Source: Schistocerca nitens | Lineage: Eukaryota; Arthropoda; Insecta; Orthoptera; Acrididae | Direction of reading: 5' to 3' | DNA: 64,000 nucleotides | NCBI RefSeq assembly: GCF_023898315.1 | Contig: NC_064616.1 | Location: forward strand, 293,225,205 to 293,289,204 | Shown: in pieces, positions 22,752-32,989 of the stretch | Layout of the letters: the number at the start of each line of letters is the position of its first letter | Position numbering within the stretch: the stretch's first letter is position 1 | Notes under the pieces: generated by a model | What the model was told of the DNA's origin: nothing | The model's database searches: none | What the model saw: the letters and a program-made list of their open reading frames with translations, nothing else | Translations under genes and position numbers: made by a program

Positions 22752-24625
22752 CTATTGTTTGGAAGTTGATGGCACTGCTAATGGGAGACCACCAACTTCA
22801 GGATTTGCTAATTGCAAATCTTGCACACAGTTGCTCAGTGATTCAAGTACTTTTTGTAATGTTTCGCTCTTGCTGCAGTTGTATGTGAGATTATAAATCT
22901 GTTTACACAGCTCCCTTGCTTCAAACTGCTGCAAAGGAATATTCTTGGTTTGAACAACACCATCTGTATTTGCTGCCTCGACAGCCTCCTCAACCTCGAC
23001 AGCCTCCTCAGCTGCTTCAACTGCCTCCTCAACAGCTTCGTCACTACTACTGCCTTCATATGAAATTACTGAAGAGCCACTTCTAAAGCCCACCCCATAC
23101 ATTTCATCAAGACAGATTAATGGACTAGTCATAACTTTCTGGCATTTTATCAAAACCCCACTCTGGGTAAAAAATAAAGATTGCACAGAAATGCTTGCAT
23201 GAGTATTTATATCTCCGAAAATCTTCACATGTGCAATCTGGTATATCAAAGTTTACTACATAATTACAGTTTTTGGACTTTGCACTCTCCACACAAAATG
23301 AACCATCCGATCTCCTACTCACTGATCTTGCAGTTAACTCAACTTTTGCTGATGCATATCGCTGCATGACATGTTTCACAAACTTGTTTGTTTTTTTATG
23401 CAAAAACAGTGGAACATCTTTGTTATAAGCTTTGATGGCAGAATTCTGCAGACAGTACTTTCTAATTAGGCTTGGAAGAAACTGGTTTATTATAACCTTA
23501 GTAACCCCAGTTAAAGTCCTGTCTGAATTGTGTTTAAGGAAAAAAATGTTTTACAACCTTGTTCATTGCTTCAACTCCATTTGTAGTGTCAATAGTTGCA
23601 AATCTGCCCTTGTCCTCATACGCTTTCACCCATCTTTCACATACCGTTAGCCATTGCTGTTGAAAGTATGGCCATGCACGCTCTTTTCTCCGAGAAACCT
23701 CATGCGTTCGCAACTCTTCTACACGATCTCTAAATTCTCTCTCTGTTGGTGATTCTGAAATTTCTTGCCACATATCCAGAAATGTCTTCATGTCATTTGG
23801 TACACGTAGATTATCCTTTTTTTTTCAACCATCTTCCCCATGCCTGTTTTCGATGGAAAAGGCACAAGTAAACTTTCGTCTGAGGGAATGCTTGCTCAAT
23901 TGCATTTATCTCTGACTCCGAGAAATCAGTAACCCAATATAGGGGATTCCAATCCTTGTTCCAGTCCTTGAAAATGTCTAGTGCTTTATGAATGGATCTT
24001 GCATTTTCAATCTGAATGGAAAAAAAAACCAACAACCGAATAGTCCACATTACTCTTCACAGCTATAAAAAATAAAGGAATATCATATGATGATGTTTTG
24101 TATGTTGCATCTAACAAACAACTACCCCCATACTTCTTCAAAAGATCTCTCTGCCAACTGCTCTGATAGCAAAAAAGTAATGGTTTCACTTCTCCATTCG
24201 CTCCCGTACAATGTCTATAATAAATCATGTGATTGCTCGAGTCTTTGTGCCACTCATCAACCTGATTCTGCAGTCTAGTCTCGTCAAATAATACTTTATT
24301 TGTACCATAAAGGGTCCGATAAATGTGACTAAATAGTTTTCTCTGTGGGGTAAAAGGTAGTATTCATTTGACCTGGTATGTGTGTCCCAGTGAAATTGAT
24401 TTCAACAAATCTGTCTAGAGCCAACTTAATGACTCTGAGAGATGTCATGCCACTGAGTACTAAGTTTTTGATTTCCTTTACATGTGAAGGATGTATGTAC
24501 CCACTTGCTTCAACACTTTCAGTAGCATGTGTGTGTGCACTTGCTGGGGAAGCAGTCAAATAATAATGTAGATAGCTCTTAGGCGGGCATGGCAATGCCA
24601 AATCTTTCTGTAGACTTGCAAGAAC
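22752..24625 (-). CDS. Transposase last exon: MULE core and SWIM finger (frameshifted)
   Basis: Acceptor 'ttgtcttacag' ends at 24626. The exon continues about 1.87 kb to a stop at 22752. It holds the core with Asp residues in 'LLDATYK' and 'VTDFSESE', the FHR motif 'CLFHRKQ', and the SWIM zinc ligands C-x-C-x(n)-C-x-H. The frame changes near 24340, 24020, 23820, 23546 and 23125. The first four behave like one extra base in a homopolymer, because removing a single base brings the downstream conserved residues back into register. An acidic, alternating Glu/Ala/Val tail near 23040-22970 follows the SWIM domain. Confidence 0.75.
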
Positions 24626-24745
24626 CTGTAAGACAAAAATGTATCAATTATTTAACTAAGAGCATTAAAAACAACAGATTTTAAAGTATACCGTCAACTG
24701 ATCATGTAAAATTTTCTCCAAGCAGAACCCAAACTGGATACTTAC

Positions 24746-24892
24746 TTTTGCCTTGGTATCCCTGTGTTCATTTGCTGAGTGCATACTGTAATCAGGATAC
24801 ACCCTTATACACTTCATATTTAAAGTTGCTGGGCAGTTGGATTTTCTAGTATCCATGATCCTCAATCTCTTACGAGGAGTCACATGGTCTTC
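24746..24892 (-). CDS. Transposase exon 4 (49 codons)
   Basis: Acceptor 'ccctctttag' ending at 24893 and strong donor 'gtaagt' at 24745. The 147-nt, in-frame exon encodes 'EDHVTPRKRLRIMDTRKSNC...' with a pattern (RKSNCPATL.....V) like the Cys/His region that precedes MULE cores in FLYWCH/WRKY-type proteins. Confidence 0.65.
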
Positions 24893-24995
24893 CTAAAGAG
24901 GGTAAAGAACTACTATAAAATTTATTTAATAAACTTTCCCTGTAACGAACTTGTTTTATGGAAAGTAAGTATATCTTAACACAGCATGATATTAC

Positions 24996-25140
24996 CAAGT
25001 GCTCAGGTACACTAGACTCTTTACTTTTATAGTATTTTGGCCCCAAAACACAGTGCCTCGACCACACACTCTCCACTGCAAATGCACAACCAAAAAAGGG
25101 GATAGGGACATGTCCCTGCATTTGCTTGAAGAAATGCTTT
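24996..25140 (-). CDS. Transposase exon 3 (5' boundary uncertain)
   Basis: Open frame including 'FFGCAFAVESVWSRHCVLG' and ending 'SSVPEHL' at a donor 'gtaata' (24995). The frame is open further, to about 25178. Acceptor candidates are AG dinucleotides near 25120-25140; all are phase 0. The peptide joins smoothly to exon 4 ('EDHVTPRKR'). It is Cys/Trp/Tyr-rich and may be a zinc-binding FLYWCH-like DNA-binding region; that is a guess. Confidence 0.55.
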
Positions 25141-25199
25141 GTTTTACATGGAACAGTTAATATATTTCTCACAGACAAAAAACATTGTTATTGTTAAAT

Positions 25200-26479
25200 A
25201 ATTCACGTATGTTATTGTTAATTAACTAAATACAATGTGAGAAAACATTTCATTCATTTGACAGGTATTGTCAAAGTTCTGAACTGATGGAAGCAGATTG
25301 TCTATCTACTTTACATAGTACTGGAGCAAAATTTTACAGGATGTCACACCTATTGTATCTAGCAAATAAATGGAACTGTCTGCCATGTGCAATGAGGATA
25401 CCATACTGATTTCGGGCAACTGAAGTGTTTTATTGTGGTTCCAATAAATGTGGAATTAATATTCTTTGTAAACAAAGGAGATGTGAAGAACACATATGTA
25501 GAAAAATATAATTACTATAAATGTGGAATTACAAAAAATAAACTTAACTAGGAAGACAATAAAGCTAAACATGCCTGTCAATAGGTTCAATGAGCTGACT
25601 ACTGCTTTACATATCAACACCACAATTATCGAAAACCATAGAAACCATTCAACATGAACACAGCAGTATAGATTCATTAAAATTATTTGTTAGTTGGCAT
25701 CTGTCACTTGTTGACAAAGTGTTAGCACACCGGCTGCTGCTGTATTATAGGCAACAAACAGAGCAGGTCACTCAGCAAGTGCTGTTCAATTTAATTTTCA
25801 TGTTAAAAAAAGTAGGTTTAGCTCAGTAGAGGCAGAGCACAGGTTGGGATTACGAAAGGATGGGAGACGTATACATGTAACTCTGTGCAGTGTTGGAAGT
25901 GGCCATTATGAAATAACATGAATATGACATGCTCTGCTGACAACTGGTTTTGGAGTGACCAATGGCATAACTGTGGCAGATACGACATTTTATAGCCCAG
26001 AATTTAAACTCATTTGATAACCTAACCATAACATGATGTGCAATATATCCTAGAAAATGGCTGTCAGCATTCTACAGAAGAACTGTTAATCATACTTTGT
26101 TCACAATTAATACACTGACTACGGGCAGTCGCAGCAGAGCCTCACACCTAACGCTGTTGCCTGGCCTGGCTTGATGGTGAAATATCAAACACTAAGCATG
26201 TGGCAGGGAACTAGCTGAAGCTATTCTCTATAGGCAAACTCAAGACAAAAAAAAATTTTATTTCAATGCTAAAAGCAAACTAATTTCTTCCTTTCATTAA
26301 TTATGGCACCTGAAACTGTCCTCACACAAGCTGCATGGACTGCCAAATTACCAACTAATGAGCAGTCCTGGTTTGTATTCAGTTACAGGTTATAGGTGAC
26401 AAGCTGATTTCAAATGAAATAATGATATGAAGAAGAAATATAAGGAATTAAAAAGTAAATACAATGTCAAAAATGACAC
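25200..26479. other. Intron 2 of the transposase gene / unknown
   Basis: No coding sequence I can support on either strand; part of the long intron between the 27.3-kb and 25.1-kb exons. Confidence 0.4.
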
Positions 26480-26830
26480 AGCAGAGTGTTAGAAATAAAA
26501 CTGCATCCAAACCTATTAACTAAATAAAAATAATGAAGTAATTTTGGTATAAAAAATATGAAAGAATCTGTCAAGACTCAAATCCACAAGTTTATATGGA
26601 TCAGGAATGTTTCTTATCCATTGCACTATGCCACCACTCTACATTACACTAATGTAAGATTATTTGGTCCCAATGATCATGTGCTACCTTCAACCAGATC
26701 AGCCTTTCACATTATGTTACGATGTGAAAGCTAGCTCTAGCACCATAAAGATATTGTAAGGATACATAGTTATGCCTACTGTCTGAAAATGTTGATTAAG
26801 GCCAATCTTGTTGAAGGCAGCAAATGATTG
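26480..26830 (-). repeat. tRNA-like SINE-type fragment
   Basis: On the minus strand 26650-26575 reads 'gtggcatagtgcaatggata' then 'gtggatttgagtcttga', box A- and box B-like. Flanking AT-rich DNA resembles the arms at 11866-12000 and 12785-12930, so these are probably one family. Confidence 0.45.
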
Positions 26831-27311
26831 CATGGTGTTCAAACACATCAAGAAAGGAAGTCAGACAAGAAAATGGAAGTGGATTGATCAGCTGTTGTGG
26901 CAGTCAGGAAATGGCGAACAGAGATAGTTTGGACCTGACGCATTCAGCACTCTGGAGGAAACCAGCTCCGACAGGAATTGTCAACCAACTAATAATTTTA
27001 ATCAGCCTATTATCAAATGCAAGTGTGTAAAAATTACTGAGTGTATGGCTGTGAAAATGGATAAATGACAAACAAGTCAACACAGAGGAAAATAATTAAT
27101 ACAATTCTGCCTTGCATATCACAACAACTATTAACAATAACAAAAACAGTCAATTCCATCAATTGTTAGTGCAGCTTAGAAAGAAATGTCCACTTAAAGT
27201 AGCCTATATATACTATCCCTAATTCCAGCAAACTAAGTTCTTCCTTCAAGTATACATATATGAACTAAAATGGTAAACCACAGAAAGTAATTAATGCAGC
27301 AGTTCACTTAC

Positions 27312-27405
27312 TTTTCATAACATCTGAAGAAGGCTCTTTAAAACGACTACTTCTCACGCAGTATGAAAACCCCACAGTTTTCAGCTGATCGAGAAGTGTT
27401 TCCAC
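27312..27405 (-). CDS. Transposase exon 2
   Basis: Acceptor 'attctcag' at about 27413-27406 and donor 'gtaagtg' at 27311. The 94-nt exon encodes 'VETLLDQLKTVGFSYCVRSS' and 'RFKEPSSDVMK' without stops, ending in phase 1. No visible exon starting in the matching phase exists before 25.18 kb, so one small exon may be missing from my model. Confidence 0.6.
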
Positions 27406-27412
27406 CTGAGAA

Positions 27413-29099
27413 TAAAGTGACCAGTAGCATAAACTGAGGGTAACTACACTTAAGGTTAACTGGGAAACATGAATGAAGAGGGAAATTTTAGGCTTTACAA
27501 AATTCAGTTATTTAATGTACACAGCCTTTCATCACATCTGATGTTTTTGACAGCTAAAGTAAGTGTTATGTTATTAATCATGGATGAGTTAACAAAATTG
27601 GGAGTTCATTTGTTTGCTCTTTTGCTTTTATTCCATTGTTATTCACTGACCACAAATTATGTTACTGTTGACTTCAGTTAAAATTGTGATCATAAAATGT
27701 TCTTTCAGTTGTGATTATGATGATGAAAAATATTTTCCAAGTGCACATGAAGTTTAATGACCTAGTTTTGGGGTTAACTGATCAGTGCTTCAGTTAACCT
27801 CATTTCAAGCACGCCTTGCCTTATGTCAACAAAAGCTTTATTAAGCATACTATGAATTCCAGGTTGTATATACTAAGAATAAGAATCACCAATCAAAACT
27901 ATCCAGTACAAAAGTTGAAACTGGTTAATACATCCATGAAAAAGTTTTTGTAAAAATTACAAAATGATTTCTCTCCTACAATTGAAAAATATCAGTTTTC
28001 GGCTGTCAAACTCTTAACAAACGTGAAAGAAAGACCTCTGACTACATTACTTCAATACAACATCCATTAAGCTTAATCACAAAATCTGCAAGCATCTTGG
28101 CACATTAATTTGCAAAGGGATTGAAATCTGTGACAAAGACCTGGGAAGGAGAGCATGATACGACGAACTGCTCACACAATTCATGAAACTTCCATTACGT
28201 ACATGAGACACTCCCCTCAAGGACCACAACTTATGATTCTGCATAATCATCATATAAAAAAACAGCATAATTTTGCATACTCTGCCACATCATACAAGCC
28301 ATAAGCTTTGACTTCTTGTCTTGAAGTCTTACTTAAGTTATTGTATGATACAGGAAATTATCTAATGACAAATAGAGCAAAATCAATCACGATCTGGGCT
28401 GGTTAGCCAGAATTCCTCCTTATCACCAACAGAAATAATACAGCACTTTTAAGGCTTATTTGACTGATACACTCCAAATTTAAAAATAATTTGCCATCTA
28501 TTTCTACTATTGGTATTCCTGACAAGGTTATAGATGCAGACCTCAACATTTCTCCTCCTCGAGAAGTCAACACTATCCAGTAGAAGAACTGAGATAATAT
28601 ATCCAGAAGACATTTTGCCTCATCCCAAGTCCTATGTTGTGAGACGAAAAACTAAGAAAAATAAATAAATGACTTAATAACTCACTCCCATCATCATTAT
28701 CTCCCGTAAAAACCAGATCACTAGAAGAAATTAAAATAAAATCTAGCAGGGCAATAAGAAGAGTGTAGATGTAAAAGAACACCTGTAAGAGAAGTTTAAC
28801 TTTGAGGGCTTCAAAGCGTCATAACGTTCTATACCCTATGAGGACCCATATTCACCAACAAGTATTTCTAAAGACTAAAACAGCTTACATTATCATCAAA
28901 ATTTCAGTGTGGTGCTGAGAAAATTTTAGATCCTGACAGACTCTGTCTACCAATATAATCCAGGAATCCCAATAGACTTCCAACATTATCCACACATACT
29001 TAAGCAGCCACCTAAGCAGTGGTAATAATTGAAACATCGTAACATGTATTAATTAAGCGGACAGTTATTACTGAGCAATGGTATCCTGAACAAAAAGCT
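27413..29099. other. Intron 1 of the transposase gene / unknown
   Basis: No supported ORF or RNA gene. Confidence 0.4.
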
Positions 29100-29520
29100 C
29101 TCACTCAGCATCCATCAACAATACACCTTTGCTCAGAATTCAGTAGGGAGGCCAAATGTGGTCATGTTGCAACATTTGCATAAAGTGGCATTCATTACAG
29201 TGCTATTGATGAAAAAAGTTGTTTCATAGTTGATGTCACTGACCTTGCTGAAACTTTGGTGAGAAACTAAGGATCTTACAGTCATTTGAATTACAGAGCT
29301 CCATATCCCTGCATAGACAGTTTTCTAGCTAATCTCTGAATTCAGTACCTCAATGAAATTCAGATCAGTGCCAGCACAAAGAAAACAGCAGTAATGGATT
29401 TGTGCAATTATGCACTGGAGCTGATAGTGCAATTAGAAAGAACTACGTAAAATTCCTGGGAAAATGCAGGATACATTTATGTGGAATACAGAGCCCACGC
29501 TCTGGCAATGACATTAGCTG
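29100..29520 (+). pseudogene. Possible LINE reverse transcriptase fragment
   Basis: Plus-strand residues 'YLNEIQISASTKKTAVMDL' and then 'KFLGKCR' in another frame resemble the N..KT and K.LG blocks that follow the catalytic centre of LINE reverse transcriptases. Weak, short and disrupted. Confidence 0.35.
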
Positions 29521-29978
29521 CAAACATACTGCTTTTTATTTTCCTTTTGCATGATTGTTCCCAGGCCCTGAGTCCCATTTTCATGTGTGTCTTCTAAATT
29601 ATGCCATTTACTCGAGACGACGTTTGCGCTTGAGCTGCTGCAATGTTCAGTTTCTCTTACTGTAAAACATAGATGACGAACTCACAAACGGCGAATTTTG
29701 AAACAAAGTTGCCATTAACTTCCTAAACACCGATCATTAATTACAATATTCCACGTGTATATGTTACAGTAAAGGTAATGTAACAATGCAGCACCTCACA
29801 ACGAAAACAAAGAAAAAACTGCATAATACATAAAAAAACTCACTTAAAAATTGGAATCAGATCGCGGAAAGCGACATATAAAATTTATTAAAATGAAATC
29901 TTAACTGGCAGCAGAAAAAAAGTTATTTTCTAAGGCGCATATTTTTGCCAGCCAATTCTAACATAAAATTATTATTAC

Positions 29979-30077
29979 CTCCTCCAACGAATTACAGTAG
30001 CCTGAAATCAGGCAATCCTCCGAAATTCTGAAATCTTTCGCAGCGTCACGAAAGATGTTTTCATACACCTGAGACAT
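29979..30077 (-). CDS. Transposase exon 1 (33 codons)
   Basis: ATG at 30077-30075 opens exactly 33 codons, 'MSQVYENIFRDAAKDF...' to '...NSLEE', ending in phase 0 at a donor 'gtaataat' (29978). The start is about 80 bp inside the right TIR, which would therefore serve as promoter and 5' UTR. The next exon begins in frame with 'VETLLDQL', and the peptide reads naturally across the junction. The start codon is chosen as the first ATG inside the TIR. Confidence 0.7.
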
Positions 30078-30157
30078 TTTGCTCGATAGCGAAAACACAA
30101 CCACTCAAGATACACGGTCAGTATGACAGTGCAGAAGAAAGCAGACGCTTTTCCCGC

Positions 30158-30278
30158 TAACTCGATTCGACCACAGATCTCGATCAGTCGACAAGTGTGC
30201 AGCGCGTTTGCGTATACGTCATTTTGACGTCACTTCCGAGTGGTTTTGGACCACAATGATGTGTCTGTTAGGCTTCCC
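30158..30278. repeat. Right terminal inverted repeat
   Basis: Reverse complement of 14131-14250. Ends with 'ttaggcttccc' at 30278. Confidence 0.92.
30216..30232. promoter_or_regulatory. CRE-like pair in the right TIR, upstream of the transposase start
   Basis: ACGTCA at 30216-30221 and TGACGTCA at 30225-30232, about 140-155 bp upstream of the transposase ATG on the minus strand. Position fits a promoter element; inferred. Confidence 0.45.
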
Positions 30279-30739
30279 TGCACATCGGGGTTATCATTGC
30301 TTTACTGTACTTGGTTTGAAAAATTCAAATTTGAGTGTTACCGTTGTCTTTCCCCATATCCTTCAAATCCTGTGATGTGACTGGAAATAGTGTTTGCAGA
30401 GGAAGACTTAAATTATTTACGTTGATACTGTTCGAGCTGCATAACGAACAGCGTCATCTGTTAGCAGCTTTTTGAACTATTTCGAAAATTTTCTATAAAA
30501 TTCACAATAAACGTACCTTTTGTTGCAGTCGTCCATCGATATTATTTTTTGACATATTTAATTTTAAAACAGTGACTCATTCGCTGGACACCCTGTATGT
30601 CAACGCGTCTTCTATGCCAGGAACGACTTCTTCTGGCTCTGTCCCTCTGACAAAATTGTTTGAGGTGTTATGTTAAACGTGGCTTCGCCTTCTAGACTAA
30701 TGCATGCCATTATTAATTAATGATGCAAATATGTTGCAT
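30279..30739. other. Right flank of the giant element, no gene recognised
   Basis: Does not continue the direct-repeat sequence found at the left flank. No coding signal. Confidence 0.4.
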
Positions 30740-31060
30740 GTTCTCCACAATAGCGTCAATAAAAGATTAATTTGTAGGATAGTGGGAAAGTGCTGTTGGT
30801 CTACAAAGGAGATTGCTGACAAATCACTTGCAGGTCCAATTTTAGAATACTGCTCAGTTGTGCGAGACCCATAACAAGCTGGACTAACTGCGGATATTGA
30901 ACATCTATGAAAAAGGCAGTGCGATTGGTCACAAGTTAGTTTGACCCATAGAAGAGTGCCACGGATATGTTAAATCACCTGAATTGGCAGATGGTCGCGA
31001 AAGCCTGCTGAACGAAATTGACTTTTCCTTATTTTTGTTTAGAACAAGTACGTCCTTTAT
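30740..31060 (+). pseudogene. LINE reverse transcriptase C-terminal fragment
   Basis: Plus-strand residues 'SVILEYCS'-like near 30840-30870 and 'KSATDMLNHLNWQMVAKAC' in pieces near 30950-31010 match the C-terminal region of Jockey-like LINEs (leY...vWdP; ..L.W..L..R). Disrupted. Confidence 0.5.
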
Positions 31061-31290
31061 TGACATTACCATACACCTGTCAGCCCGTTTATAACGATAC
31101 GCCAATCTGGAAAATAAATTATGAACTATGTAGTTGGTTTTGTGTTCAATGTTATTGCACGCCGTTTTGCTGTTCCACTCGATAATTAATCTAAAAAGAT
31201 TACGAAACAATCAGAAAACTACTTTGTCGAGTGCAGAGCACTCTGTCGAGTTAACGTTTCTCTTTGCAGTAACATACGTATACCACACAC

Positions 31291-31902
31291 GTAACTGCAT
31301 GCTTGACATGCTCAAGCGTGCTTGAGCAAGCATGCACAGATTTCTGGCTCTTACATACGATTCAAGCATGCTTATATAAACATTAGTTTGTTCACAAGAA
31401 AATGCCGAGCTAAGACGACAATGAGCTGGCTTTGGCAACCTTTTTGCTTGTGTTAAAAGAAAGGGGAGAAAACGAGATTAGTGGACTAGAGTGGTTAAAG
31501 AAACGAAAACATCATTCCTGTATTAACAATTTGTGATAGACACACTACGGAAACTACCTCACAGAACTGTTGATTTTCTTCTTTCTCCATGTATGAGTGA
31601 TATTGTATTCTATGACTTGACCTACAATACAGTACAACATTTGTACAGAACGTTATTTATCAGGACCAAATAAAAATTAAATCGAACCAGATGACCGACA
31701 AACGCTTGCCCAAGCATCCCTATTCTTGGTACACACGCTCAAGCATACACACGCTTGAACGCTTGCACAAGCATGCATATTCGAAATTCGATCAAGCATC
31801 AAGGTGGTTGTGTAGTACTGATGCTTGCGCAAATTTATTTCAATCACTATCAAGCATGCTTGGGCAAGCACGCTTGCACAAGCGTGTTGTCAAGCGTGCT
31901 GT
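31291..31902. repeat. Cluster of CAAGC[A/G]TG / palindromic CAAGCATGCTTG motifs
   Basis: About 18 half-sites CAAGC or GCTTG, many as palindromes, lie in two groups: 31297-31373 and 31700-31900. Examples are CAAGCGTGCTTG (31313-31324), CAAGCATGCTTG (31851-31862) and CAAGCACGCTTG (31865-31876). Spacing is irregular, so this is not a simple satellite. It lies 370-980 bp upstream of a zinc-finger ORF. Confidence 0.8.
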
Positions 31903-31931
31903 TACATGTGGGGTCGCTGTTGGCTACCTAG

Positions 31932-31939
31932 TGACGTCA
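31932..31939. promoter_or_regulatory. TGACGTCA palindrome upstream of the zinc-finger ORF
   Basis: Same 8-mer as in the TIRs of the 16-kb element, 335 bp upstream of the ATG at 32274. Possible bZIP site; inferred. Confidence 0.3.
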
Positions 31940-32273
31940 TGCCACGCTAGATGGGGCCAACGAAATACTGAACTTGGCCTCGGTCTCATCAGTAGACAGG
32001 AGAGGGGGAAACCAAGCAAAAACCTAAGAAACACCTTGTCTTGGCGTACAGCCACAACAATGCGTGAAGCCGAGTGCTTAAAGTTTGTGATTTTGTGCCG
32101 TTGTAATGCTGTGTGCTTTGATTCTTGCTGAGTGTTGTTTATTGATGTTTACGTTACTGCTATTTTAGGTTCTTGGTACCTGTGATTGTGCTTCGGATGT
32201 AAACGTCCACTGAATCGCTGCAGCGTCTGCACTGTATTCTAAGCTTGCAGTGCGATTCTCAGATCCTCGAAAC

Positions 32274-32630
32274 ATGGCCGAATATACTTGCGTGGGTTGT
32301 TGTGCAACATTCAGTATCAACAGTAACTTGCAAAGACATATTAATACTAAACATCTGAGTAATGGGGCTTTGAAATTTGCGTGTAACATTTGTAATTCTA
32401 GTACTTCTAGACATGACAATTTCAGCAGTCACTGTCACCAAAAGGTACGTGGAGATAGCATTTTGTGTCCACTGTGTAAATACAAGTGTGCAGAACTAAA
32501 TGAGACGCATCAGAATTATTCCGTTTACCACAAGAAACTCTTGGATTTTCTAACGAAAACGAATTTGAATCTATGTAAGGCTGAAATGACAGTTAGATGT
32601 CACGAGAAGCAGATGTACCAGTATAAATGA
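32274..32630 (+). CDS. Small C2H2 zinc-finger protein (118 residues)
   Basis: ATG at 32274 in a good context (aaacATGg) opens 118 codons to TGA. Finger 1 is C6-x2-C9...H22-x4-H27. Finger 2 is C37-x2-C40...H53, with C54/H55 in place of a normal final His. Finger 3 is C65-x2-C68...H79/H86. The fingers suggest nucleic-acid binding. The remainder is Lys/Cys-rich without a known domain. It may be the first exon of a larger gene, a single-exon gene, or part of a transposon; upstream DNA is CpG-richer than its surroundings. No TIRs are seen around it. The motif cluster and CRE-like site lie upstream. Confidence 0.6.
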   Translation: MAEYTCVGCCATFSINSNLQRHINTKHLSNGALKFACNICNSSTSRHDNFSSHCHQKVRGDSILCPLCKYKCAELNETHQNYSVYHKKLLDFLTKTNLNLCKAEMTVRCHEKQMYQYK

Positions 32631-32749
32631 AAGCGGGAAGTACGCAGTGTCAGTAGCTAAGCAGTATCAACAGAATGGGTCGGTGTGGATTAATCACTGG
32701 ATGTCACCTGAGTAACAAATCCATCGGGCACATTTCAACCCTTCTAAAG

Positions 32750-32962
32750 CTGTTGTTGTTGTTCTTGGGGGAAGAGACCAAACTACGTGGTCATCGGTCT
32801 CATCGGATTAGGGAAGGACGGGGAAGGAATTCGGCTGTGCCCTTTCAAAGGAAACATCCCAGCATTTGCCTGGAGCGATTTAGGGAAATCACGGAAAACC
32901 TAAATCAGGATGGCCGAACGCGGGATTAAACCGTCGTCCTCCCGAATGCGAGTCCAATGTTT
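32750..32962 (-). repeat. tRNA-derived SINE, minus strand, head truncated
   Basis: Minus-strand body with a (caa)n tail at 32764-32750. The tRNA-like head near 32962-32920 ('gcattcgggaggacgac' then 'ggtttaatcccgcg', box B-like) is incomplete. The same family is at 61711-61945. Confidence 0.75.
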
Positions 32963-32989
32963 CTAATTCTGTCCAAGTCGAATGCAGAT

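Larger units (their letters stand above)
22752..30077 (-). pseudogene. MULE-type transposase gene with SWIM zinc finger, five or more exons
   Basis: A spliced minus-strand gene. Exons I can place are 30077-29979, 27405-27312, about 25140-24996, 24892-24746 and 24625-22752, with donors gtaata, gtaagt, gtaata and gtaagt. The protein would bind the element ends and cut and rejoin DNA. The last exon carries the MULE transposase core ('LLDATYKTSSYDIPLFFIA' near 24120-24065; 'WVTDFSESEINAIEQAF' near 23940-23890; 'CLFHRKQAW' near 23865-23840) and the SWIM finger 'CTCEDFRRYKYSCKHFCAIF' near 23240-23180, then an acidic Glu/Ala tail. Four single-base frame breaks fall in homopolymers (24337-24340, 24012-24029 region, 23817-23825, 23540-23546), and one two-base break near 23121-23130. 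It is broken as written, but could be nearly intact. Confidence 0.8.
14131..30278. mobile_element. 16.1-kb MULE-like DNA transposon with long TIRs
   Basis: Terminal inverted repeats of about 120 bp at 14131-14250 and 30158-30278 differ by roughly five substitutions and one small indel. Inside is a multi-exon MULE/SWIM transposase gene on the minus strand whose first exon starts at 30077, just inside the right TIR, plus an inverted broken second copy of its 3' part (20205-21015). LINE fragments (16230, 18530, 29100), a fold-back fragment and long non-coding stretches fill the rest. No 8-10 bp target duplication is visible: the left flank is 'gggttgcgtc' and the right flank 'tgcacatcgg'. Mutator-like assignment rests on the transposase domain. 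Confidence 0.8.

Noticed and set aside
23970..24040. A splice acceptor at 'tttttttttccattcag' in the transposase exon
   Set aside because: The implied intron would be about 22 nt, too short; a one-base homopolymer change explains the frame shift better.
32250..32273. Upstream extension of the zinc-finger ORF to a GTG start
   Set aside because: Eukaryotic initiation at GTG is unlikely and the ATG at 32274 has a good context.
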